8,193 bases of DNA from the NCBI GenBank assembly GCA_014379785.1, contig JACMLD010000387.1:1-8193 (forward strand), read 5' to 3'. The notes below the pieces were generated by a model that had not been told where the DNA came from, searched no databases, and saw only the letters and a list, made by a program, of their open reading frames with translations. Below, piece after piece: positions 1-5,871 of the stretch; positions within the stretch are counted from its first letter, which is position 1, and each line of letters begins with the position of its first letter. The position numbers and the translations under genes are program-made. The DNA comes from Chitinophagaceae bacterium (GTDB lineage: Bacteria; Bacteroidota; Bacteroidia; Chitinophagales; Chitinophagaceae).

Positions 1-1
1 A

Positions 2-856
2 ATTGTAGTGGCTGGTGGAATGGAAAGCATGAGCAATGTTCCTTTTTATTCACCCTCAGCAAGATGGGGAAATAAATACGGCGATGTGACACTGGTGGAC
101 GGTCTGGCAAAAGATGGTCTTGTAGATGTATATGATGGAAAGGCAATGGGCAACGCGGCTGAACTTTGCGCCCGTGATTGTGGAATAAGCAGACAGGAGC
201 AGGATGACTTTGCCGTTTCAAGCTATAAAAGAAGCCAGGCTGCCTGGGAATCTGGAAAATTTTCTGAAGAGGTGATCCCCGTGCAAATCCCACAGAGAAA
301 AGGCGATCCCATCGTGTTTTCGAAGGACGAGGAACCTTACAATGTAAAGTTCGACAAGATTCCAACCCTAAATCCGGCGTTTCAAAAAGATGGTTCCGTC
401 ACAGCTGCCAATGCAAGTACAATGAACGACGGCGCAGCTGCACTGGTGCTCATGACAAGTGAAAAAGCAGCCGAACTCGGGCTAAAACCGATTGCAAAAA
501 TACTTTCATATGCAGATGCCGAACAGGCACCTGAATGGTTTACGACCACGCCGTCCATCGCTGTGCCCCGCGCAGTAGAGAAAGCAGGATTGAAAATGGA
601 AGACATCAGCTACTGGGAACTGAATGAAGCTTTTGCTGTTGTTGGCATAGAGAATACAAAACGAATGAAACTTGACCCCGCAAAAGTGAATGTACACGGT
701 GGCGCAGTTTCGATCGGGCATCCGCTTGGAGCGAGTGGTGCAAGAATTATTGTGACTTTGATAAACGTGCTGAAAGCAAACAACGCGCGATACGGAGCGG
801 CTGGAATATGCAATGGCGGCGGAGGAGCAAGTGCTATCGTAATTGAAAATTTATAA
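2..856 (+). CDS. Acetyl-CoA C-acetyltransferase (thiolase), 5'-truncated by the window edge
   Basis: Thiolase-superfamily enzyme that condenses two acetyl-CoA to acetoacetyl-CoA or runs the reverse cleavage, in the cytoplasm. The reading frame is open to the left edge, and the bases before the GTG at 8 already read I-V-V-A-G-G-M-E-S-M-S, the conserved internal thiolase segment. That GTG is therefore not a start. About 284 of the usual ~390 residues are visible; the N-terminal third with the acylated catalytic Cys lies outside. Visible motifs are NEAFA (623-637), the GHP motif with its catalytic His (codon 719-721) and the C-terminal Cys in ICNGGGGAS (Cys codon 809-811). The ICNGGGGAS ending resembles mitochondrial ACAT1-type biosynthetic thiolases more than FadA, but chain-length specificity cannot be settled from this fragment. 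The TAA stop is immediately followed by the stop codon of the opposing amidohydrolase gene. Confidence 0.95.
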   Translation: MVVAGGMESMSNVPFYSPSARWGNKYGDVTLVDGLAKDGLVDVYDGKAMGNAAELCARDCGISRQEQDDFAVSSYKRSQAAWESGKFSEEVIPVQIPQRKGDPIVFSKDEEPYNVKFDKIPTLNPAFQKDGSVTAANASTMNDGAAALVLMTSEKAAELGLKPIAKILSYADAEQAPEWFTTTPSIAVPRAVEKAGLKMEDISYWELNEAFAVVGIENTKRMKLDPAKVNVHGGAVSIGHPLGASGARIIVTLINVLKANNARYGAAGICNGGGGASAIVIENL

Positions 857-2476
857 TCATTTTTTTTCGTACACAATTTTGCCATCAACGATGGTGAGCA
901 GACTCACTGTAGCTGGCAGACGATGCAATGGCACTGAAAAAATATCCTGATTTAGCACCGCCAGGTCCGCTACCATTCCTCTCACAAGCCGGCCCTTCCA
1001 CCTTTCTGTCATTTCTGCGTAGGCCGAATTGGAAGTGTATGCAATAACAGCTTCTTCCACCGTCAATGCTTCGTCGAGGTTGTAAGGGTGCAGGCATGCC
1101 AGCATGATATTCAGAAATGGATTCAATGGTCCGTCCGATCCTAAGGCCACGGGAATGTCGTTTCTGATAAGGCTTCTCAAAGGCATAGCAAATTCTTCCA
1201 TTGCGCCTTTATATCTTTCATGCCAGAGTATCACGCTGGAGAAATGTGTTGGATTTTGCACCACTATCAACCCGAGTTTTTTTACTCTTTCCATCAGATC
1301 AGGAAGTATGCCATCGCCATGCTCTATGCGAACTCTTTTTTCAGGCCAGTCGATACTCGTCTGCCGCTCCATTGCGTCCAGCAGGCATTCCAGCGTTTTA
1401 TCGCCCGCTACATGAAACATCACCTGGTCGTTTCTCCTTGATGCCTCACATAAAAAAGAATCGATGTCGGCTGGTGTGAAATTCATTTTGCCATGCCAGC
1501 CATCAGGTGATCGGTAGCCCTCTCTTATTTCCGACCGTTGGTCGATCGGGGTACCATCGAGCATCCATTTTGTACCCGATACGCTGAATAAAGGTGAACC
1601 AAATTCTTTGCTCATCATCGTTGCATCAGGCACCGCCAGTGTGCCATCACTGTTCTGAAGGCACCACCTGATAAGTCGCATTCTAAGTGGAAAAATATTC
1701 TCATCTAAAACGGTGCTGTATTTTTTTGGACTTCCTGCAGTACACATATTCTGTATGGTGGTAATGCCATATTGCAAAGCCTCTTTCGAAAGATTCTTCA
1801 GACTTTGCGAGAAAAGTTCAGGACTTGTCAGTTTTGAATAATCGAGTGAAAATTGGGCGAGCTCATGCACTCTTCCGTTGATCAGATTGGTGTCTTTGAA
1901 TCTTTCAAAGTATCCTCCTTTCGGATCTGCGCAATGTTCGTCCAGGCCGATGTATTTTATGGCGGCTGAATTAAGAATGGTTGTATGGCCCCAGTAGGAG
2001 AAAAGAAAAATGGGATGATTGACAGAAAACTGGTCAAGCAGGTTTCTGTTGATGGATGTATCAGTGGCAATATCGCTGCCGAAATAGCCGCAAATTATTT
2101 TCCCGGAATCGAGTTTTTTTGTGATTTTGACAATTGAGTCCGTGATGCTTTTCCATTTTGGCTCTTCACCGTTTTTCGGATATACAATGGTCCTTGCATT
2201 GTATAAAGTAGAGTGGTGATAGTGTGCATCGTTGATGCCTGGAATGACTGTTTTGCCTTTTAAATTGATGCGACGGCTGTTTGGACCGGCCATATTCAAT
2301 ATCTCTGCATTGGAACCCACTGCCATTATTGTATTGCCAGTGATGGCAATGGCTTCAGCGTAGGGTCGTAGATTGTCGGCGGTAAAAATATTGCCGTTGA
2401 GAAGTACAAGTTCTGCCTGCTGGGCAACCGAATTCAGACACAGAAAAAGTATAGAAATTGAGTAGAGATAACGCAT
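857..2476 (-). CDS. Exported YtcJ-like metal-dependent amidohydrolase (Amidohydro_3 family)
   Basis: Predicted periplasmic or secreted metal-dependent hydrolase of the amidohydrolase superfamily, YtcJ/Amidohydro_3 branch; the substrate is unknown. From the ATG at 2476 the protein has 539 residues. It begins with a Sec signal peptide (Met-Arg, hydrophobic core at residues 5-14, likely cleavage after Ala18 in SVA|QQ). The frame also opens at a TTG at 2506, but that start would put ten residues ahead of the signal peptide and is less likely. An N-terminal beta-sandwich segment (LLNGNIFTAD, AIAITGNTIMAVG) precedes the barrel. Metal-site motifs are H85-x-H87 (DAHYHH), H355 (FHVAGD), H386 (RIEHGD) and D448 (GSDGP); K303 (KWMLDG) sits where the family has a conserved lysine. 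The C-terminal part (GMVADLAVLNQD, TIVDGKIVYEKK) closes the sandwich domain as expected. The length is typical and no lesion is seen. Its start faces the outer-membrane protein gene across 107 bases. Confidence 0.93.
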   Translation of the reverse strand: MRYLYSISILFLCLNSVAQQAELVLLNGNIFTADNLRPYAEAIAITGNTIMAVGSNAEILNMAGPNSRRINLKGKTVIPGINDAHYHHSTLYNARTIVYPKNGEEPKWKSITDSIVKITKKLDSGKIICGYFGSDIATDTSINRNLLDQFSVNHPIFLFSYWGHTTILNSAAIKYIGLDEHCADPKGGYFERFKDTNLINGRVHELAQFSLDYSKLTSPELFSQSLKNLSKEALQYGITTIQNMCTAGSPKKYSTVLDENIFPLRMRLIRWCLQNSDGTLAVPDATMMSKEFGSPLFSVSGTKWMLDGTPIDQRSEIREGYRSPDGWHGKMNFTPADIDSFLCEASRRNDQVMFHVAGDKTLECLLDAMERQTSIDWPEKRVRIEHGDGILPDLMERVKKLGLIVVQNPTHFSSVILWHERYKGAMEEFAMPLRSLIRNDIPVALGSDGPLNPFLNIMLACLHPYNLDEALTVEEAVIAYTSNSAYAEMTERWKGRLVRGMVADLAVLNQDIFSVPLHRLPATVSLLTIVDGKIVYEKK

Positions 2477-2583
2477 GCAGTTACGGATTCGTGAAAATAT
2501 TAACAAACAGGTTTATGAATTTTCATTCTTCACTATTATCTTGCCCGCCAATTAAACCATCCCCTTATTCCTAAACTTAATTT

Positions 2584-3180
2584 ATGAAGAAATTCTCATT
2601 GGTGGCCATTTTGTGCCTGTTTTTGTCGGCCGGTTTTTCACAGACATTTTTGCATGGTGCCGGCGTCAGTCTTTCCCTTTCAAAATCGTCCGGCACGGAC
2701 CCGGTGGCGTACAGCGGTTTTCATTACAATCCGCGTATTAACGTACTTGAAACCGAAAAAATAGCTTTGTCTGTTGGCATCCCCCTGGTTTTGGCCGGTT
2801 CGTTCAGCTATAATTACAGTTCAAGCATGGGTTCAAACAGCGATTTCCAGTACCTGCTGCAGGTGCCTGTCACGCTCAATCTCAATATTGGCCGTGGCTC
2901 TACCAAAGAAAACACCAGCAGAATGGGATTTTTTGTCGGCGGCGGATGGGCATTCAACCAGGGAAGCTTTAATAGTACAATTGAAGACCCTCTGTATAAT
3001 AATTATTATTATGAAATTATAGAAGATGACTTTAATATGGGACCTTCGGCAAATGCAGGTTTGCGGATCGGCGTTGGCCGCCGCCACAGAAATATTGAGG
3101 TGAGACTCAATTATATGAAGGCGATATCAGGTAGTTTGAAACCGCATGTTTTTGGTGTCACATCTGCATTTAATTTTTAA
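2584..3180 (+). CDS. Small outer-membrane beta-barrel protein (hypothetical)
   Basis: 198-residue exported protein of unknown function. It begins with a clear Sec signal peptide: MKK, then a hydrophobic stretch to about residue 18, with likely cleavage near AGFSQ (residues 16-20). The mature part has alternating hydrophobic/polar segments and many Gly, Ser, Asn and aromatic residues (for example 59-77, 88-104, 113-126, 157-178), as in outer-membrane beta-strands. It ends in ...TSAFNF, a C-terminal Phe as expected for Bam-inserted barrels. An acidic, Tyr-rich stretch (YNNYYYEIIEDDF, residues 138-150) probably forms an extracellular loop. The size suits an eight-stranded barrel, but I cannot name a specific family. 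The ATG is the first possible start ahead of the signal peptide. The GNAT gene follows after 9 bases in the same frame, suggesting co-transcription. Confidence 0.85.
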   Translation: MKKFSLVAILCLFLSAGFSQTFLHGAGVSLSLSKSSGTDPVAYSGFHYNPRINVLETEKIALSVGIPLVLAGSFSYNYSSSMGSNSDFQYLLQVPVTLNLNIGRGSTKENTSRMGFFVGGGWAFNQGSFNSTIEDPLYNNYYYEIIEDDFNMGPSANAGLRIGVGRRHRNIEVRLNYMKAISGSLKPHVFGVTSAFNF

Positions 3181-3189
3181 ATAAAATTT

Positions 3190-3702
3190 TTGAATATACG
3201 CCTGGCAAGTCGCGAAGACGCTGCGCTTATTGCATCGATAAGCCGGACAACTTTTGAAGAGACATTTGGATCAGCAAATACCGCTGCCAACATGGAGAAA
3301 TTCATGAGCACCCAGTTCAACACAGAATTGCTCGAGAAAGAGGTGGGCATGCCAGGCAATATTTTTTTTATCGCATCAGACGGGGACGAGCCCCTTGGAT
3401 ATGCCAGACTTATGGAAAGCACATATACAGGTGAAGACAATATCGAAGTGCCTGCCATAGAAATCGCAAGGATCTATGCCTTATCCTCATCCATTGGTAA
3501 GGGAGTGGGAAGCGCACTGATGAAAAAAGCCATTGAAATTGCCTACCAGGAAAACAGAAAAATCATCTGGCTGGGCGTCTGGGAGCAAAACCACCGTGCC
3601 ATAGACTTCTACACCAAATGGGGTTTTGAAAAATATGGCGAACATCCCTTTTTGCTGGGTGATGATCTGCAGACCGATTGGCTCATGAAAAAAACGCTGT
3701 AA
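3190..3702 (+). CDS. GNAT-family N-acetyltransferase, PaiA-like
   Basis: 170-residue cytoplasmic acetyl-CoA-dependent N-acetyltransferase. The fold is complete: an N-terminal strand (MNIRLASREDAA), the acetyl-CoA pyrophosphate loop in motif A (residues 92-111, IGKGVGSALM with G103, G105 and G107), and the C-terminal block WEQNHRAIDFYTKWGF (131-146) with the usual Tyr141. The tail EHPFLLGDDLQTDWLMKKTL (151-170) resembles the PaiA-type polyamine acetyltransferases, which suggests spermidine/spermine or another amine as substrate; this is inferred from remembered family patterns. The start must be TTG at 3190: the frame is closed by the upstream gene's stop at 3178-3180, no ATG lies between, and the next ATG (residue 35) would remove the first strand and helix. 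It lies 9 bases after the barrel gene. Its stop abuts the stop of the SemiSWEET gene on the other strand. Confidence 0.92.
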   Translation: MNIRLASREDAALIASISRTTFEETFGSANTAANMEKFMSTQFNTELLEKEVGMPGNIFFIASDGDEPLGYARLMESTYTGEDNIEVPAIEIARIYALSSSIGKGVGSALMKKAIEIAYQENRKIIWLGVWEQNHRAIDFYTKWGFEKYGEHPFLLGDDLQTDWLMKKTL

Positions 3703-3984
3703 CTATTTGTTGTCCTTGTATTTGAAACGAAGGAACATCAGCAAAGCATTTATAAGAAAAGAAAATGAATTGGTGATCATGATAGGCAGATCATCTTTCA
3801 GCGCACCATACCAGATCCACCCCGCCAGGCCAATCATCAGTATGAGTAACATAACGATGGAAATATTCTCTGCCTTTTTTTCTTTGAAAACTTTTATCAG
3901 TTGCGGCAGCAGCGAAACGCCTGTAAATATTCCCGCAACAATTCCCACAATCTGTGTTGTGTCCAAACCTGCAATAGCGCTCAT
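3703..3984 (-). CDS. SemiSWEET sugar transporter (PQ-loop / MtN3 family)
   Basis: 93-residue inner-membrane protein, the normal size for a bacterial SemiSWEET, which works as a homodimer moving sugars by facilitated diffusion. Three transmembrane helices are visible at about residues 10-30, 42-61 and 66-87. Helix 1 carries the PQ motif (SLLPQLIKVF, P27-Q28), followed by the basic cytoplasmic linker KEKKAENIS. W56 and N72 are 16 residues apart, the same spacing as the Trp/Asn pair that lines the sugar site in characterised SemiSWEETs. The substrate cannot be read from sequence. The ATG lies 9 bases after the arginase-family stop, so the gene is most likely the last member of the leftward UspA-ureohydrolase-SemiSWEET unit. 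No Shine-Dalgarno sequence is visible; an A-rich stretch precedes the start. Its TAG directly abuts the GNAT stop. Confidence 0.92.
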   Translation of the reverse strand: MSAIAGLDTTQIVGIVAGIFTGVSLLPQLIKVFKEKKAENISIVMLLILMIGLAGWIWYGALKDDLPIMITNSFSFLINALLMFLRFKYKDNK

Positions 3985-3993
3985 GTACTTTTT

Positions 3994-4941
3994 TTAGTTC
4001 ATCAACAAGACGTTCACACTTCTTTGCAGAATGTTGAACGCAATTTCCGACATGAGGTTTTCTTTGTCGAGCGTGGGATTAACTTCTGCGATTTCGAAAC
4101 AACAGACTTTTCTGTTCTGCATGAATTTACTGACAAGATCTTCGGCTTCCCTTTCGCGGAGACCGTTGCTGACCGGTGTTCCCGTTCCTTTGCTGATAGA
4201 CGAATCCAGGCAATCCACATCAAATGAGATGTATATGTCGGTACAGTCGCTCAGGTAACGGATGACGCTTCTTACTACGTTTTCCGGACCTTTTCTTCTG
4301 ACCTCGCCGGTCGTCACCACCTTCATGCCGTACTTTTCGATCAGGTGTTTTTCTTCCTTCTCAAAATCCCGGAGGGAAATAAATACGACGTCTTCGGGCA
4401 GCACTTTAGGGGCAATCTTGCCCAGGTTTTTAAGCTGGTTCCAGTATTTTGTTGTTTCGGAATCAAGTTCGTGTACCCCGCAGTCTTCATTGTCCTCGTT
4501 GATTGTTATTGCAAGGGGCATGCCATGCAGGTTTCCGCTGGGAGTGGTATAGGGCGTATGCATATCGGCATGGGCATCGATCCAGATTACGCCGAGTTTG
4601 CTTTTCGGTTTTGCCATTTTTATTCCCGCAATGGTTGCCCCGGCAATGCTGTGATCACCGCTGATAACCACGGGAAAGAAATTATTTTTCATCGAATCGG
4701 ATACCGCCTTGCTGACCTTCTCATACATGCTGGCGATGCCTTTTATCCTTTTCGCGTAGGGAGATTCAATTGGCTCGTAGAGCAGTTTATTCTCGTGCGG
4801 GACTTTCTCACTGGGGAAATGGACGAAAAAGTTACTCATAAAGTCAAGGGCAGCAATTTTAATTGCGTCAAGTCCGAGGCTTGCACCACGGGTCCCTGCG
4901 CCGATTTCGGAGGGCACTTCTATCAGTTTTATGTTTTTCAT
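3994..4941 (-). CDS. Arginase-family ureohydrolase (probable arginase)
   Basis: 315-residue cytoplasmic binuclear-manganese ureohydrolase, probably arginase (L-arginine to ornithine plus urea). All six expected metal ligands are present: H97 (SGDHS), D122, H124 and D126 (DAHAD), and D241 and D243 (SFDVD). The catalytic His (H139, SGNLHG) and the Glu of EVNP (E286) are also present. Full length, with the arginase-type signature SGNLHGMPLA and GTGTPV rather than an obvious agmatinase pattern. Differences from animal arginase: the residue after DAHADM is His128 instead of the substrate-reading Asn, the Asp equivalent to D183 is Glu194, and the Pro after the metal-site VD-x-x-D is Ser. These may be normal for the Bacteroidota clade, so agmatine or another guanidino compound is not excluded. 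It is the middle gene of a leftward unit, 35 bases after the UspA gene and 9 bases before SemiSWEET. Confidence 0.93.
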   Translation of the reverse strand: MKNIKLIEVPSEIGAGTRGASLGLDAIKIAALDFMSNFFVHFPSEKVPHENKLLYEPIESPYAKRIKGIASMYEKVSKAVSDSMKNNFFPVVISGDHSIAGATIAGIKMAKPKSKLGVIWIDAHADMHTPYTTPSGNLHGMPLAITINEDNEDCGVHELDSETTKYWNQLKNLGKIAPKVLPEDVVFISLRDFEKEEKHLIEKYGMKVVTTGEVRRKGPENVVRSVIRYLSDCTDIYISFDVDCLDSSISKGTGTPVSNGLREREAEDLVSKFMQNRKVCCFEIAEVNPTLDKENLMSEIAFNILQRSVNVLLMN

Positions 4942-4976
4942 ACAGCGGCTTGGAAGACCGATAACGCGGAACAGTC

Positions 4977-5807
4977 TTATTCATGCACGGCAATCAACGG
5001 CACATGACTATGGTAAGCAAGTTTTTTTGTATAGTTACTGCGGAAAAGTCCGGTAAGGAAAGAGTGATTTTTTGGTACGGTCATGATCAGGTCGATCTGA
5101 TTATCGGCCGTGAACTGGTTGATCGCTTCCATGAAATCATACATACGAATGAAAAAGTATTCTTTGTCGTAATCTTTCAGCATCTCATCCAGCTTTGCTC
5201 TTTCTGTTTTGTAATCTTCAGACAGTTCCACATAATGTTCACTGTCTACATTGACGATATACAAAAAGGGTTTGAAAGTGTCGAGCACCGAGCGGAGTGC
5301 CTTGACGGGCGTTGTGGTGGCAATGTCTTTGAAGTCTGAAGTAAACACCATCTTCTTGATGCCTGTAAATGTTGCATCAGGAGGAACGATCATTACCGGG
5401 CAAACGTTTTTGTTGACCATAGATAAGGTGTTGCTGCCGATAAAAATCTGCGAAAGCCTGGTGCTTCCGGTGATGCCCATGATGATCATGTCTGCACCTT
5501 CGTGGCGGGCGAGTCTCTCAAGACTATTGATAAAAGAGCCTTCTTCTTCAGCAAGACAATCAACCTTAATACCGGGTGCCACCGTCAGCATATCTATTTT
5601 CACGCTTTCCAGCGCAAGTTCCATAATTTTTCTGCGTGACTCATGGTCATTATATAATACTGAACTATCACTTCCTGTTTCAATTTTGTCAAATACATTG
5701 TAAAGCAAAATGCGGCAATCCCGCACCTCAAGGGCAACCTGGGCGGCAAATCTTGCTGCGTTTTTTGATGTGTCGGAAAAATCGGTGGGGACAATGAATG
5801 TTTTCAT
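4977..5807 (-). CDS. Tandem-domain universal stress protein (UspA family)
   Basis: 276-residue cytoplasmic protein made of two fused UspA domains (about 1-142 and 149-276). Domain 1 starts with IVPTDFSDTSKNA, including the Asp that contacts adenine in the family, and carries the complete ATP-binding signature G-x2-G-x9-G-S (G111, G114, G124, S125). It ends with the usual CPVMIVPP strand. Domain 2 starts with KKMVFTSDF but lacks the glycines in the matching region (VPKNHSFLTGLF, residues 244-255), so it probably does not bind ATP in the standard way. Such asymmetric tandem Usps are common in Bacteroidota. The role is probably stress or starvation signalling; no specific partner is visible. It is the first gene of the leftward unit and faces the GH20 gene across 64 bases, so shared control is possible. 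Confidence 0.93.
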   Translation of the reverse strand: MKTFIVPTDFSDTSKNAARFAAQVALEVRDCRILLYNVFDKIETGSDSSVLYNDHESRRKIMELALESVKIDMLTVAPGIKVDCLAEEEGSFINSLERLARHEGADMIIMGITGSTRLSQIFIGSNTLSMVNKNVCPVMIVPPDATFTGIKKMVFTSDFKDIATTTPVKALRSVLDTFKPFLYIVNVDSEHYVELSEDYKTERAKLDEMLKDYDKEYFFIRMYDFMEAINQFTADNQIDLIMTVPKNHSFLTGLFRSNYTKKLAYHSHVPLIAVHE

Positions 5808-5824
5808 GCGATGTGTTTATTTTA

Positions 5825-5832
5825 TATCCTTG
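5825..5832 (+). promoter_or_regulatory. Candidate Bacteroidota -7 box ahead of the GH20 gene
   Basis: TATCCTTG matches the Bacteroidota -7 consensus TAnnTTTG at all but one fixed position. A TTTC at 5802-5805 sits 19 bases upstream, where a TTTG-like -33 box is expected. The ATG lies 39 bases downstream. The 64-base divergent gap is AT-rich and must hold promoters for both flanking genes. Matches this short occur by chance, so the call is tentative. Confidence 0.28.
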
Positions 5833-5840
5833 TAAAGATA
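5833..5840 (-). promoter_or_regulatory. Candidate -7 box for the uspA-ureohydrolase-SemiSWEET unit
   Basis: Read on the minus strand this is TATCTTTA, one fixed base away from TAnnTTTG, and it ends 25 bases before the UspA ATG. No convincing -33 box is seen. It lies back to back with the candidate box of the GH20 gene. If both are real, the two promoters would compete for the same DNA. Confidence 0.2.
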
Positions 5841-5871
5841 AGGGGAATCAATTTATATTTAATTTCACTCT

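Noticed and set aside
8..10. GTG at position 8 as a gene start
   Set aside because: The upstream codons continue the conserved thiolase segment (I-V-V-A-G-G-M), and a start here would lack the catalytic Cys region. The gene simply enters from outside the window.
882..894. CCATC-AAC-GATGG inverted repeat just past the thiolase stop as a terminator
   Set aside because: Five base pairs with a three-base loop and no following T tract on the plus strand. It falls on the conserved IVDGK codons of the opposing amidohydrolase gene and is best explained by coding. The T8 run at 860-867 has no GC-rich stem before it.
3178..3192. Frameshift or nonsense mutation splitting one long gene (barrel plus GNAT)
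   Set aside because: Both products are complete in themselves, with a terminal Phe on the barrel and a full N-terminal GNAT strand. They belong to different cell compartments, so the shared frame is most likely coincidence.
4345..5007. 220-codon plus-strand open frame across the ureohydrolase gene
   Set aside because: It runs antisense to an intact arginase-family gene and into the UspA gene's end. Its translation has no recognisable domain, so it is treated as a shadow.
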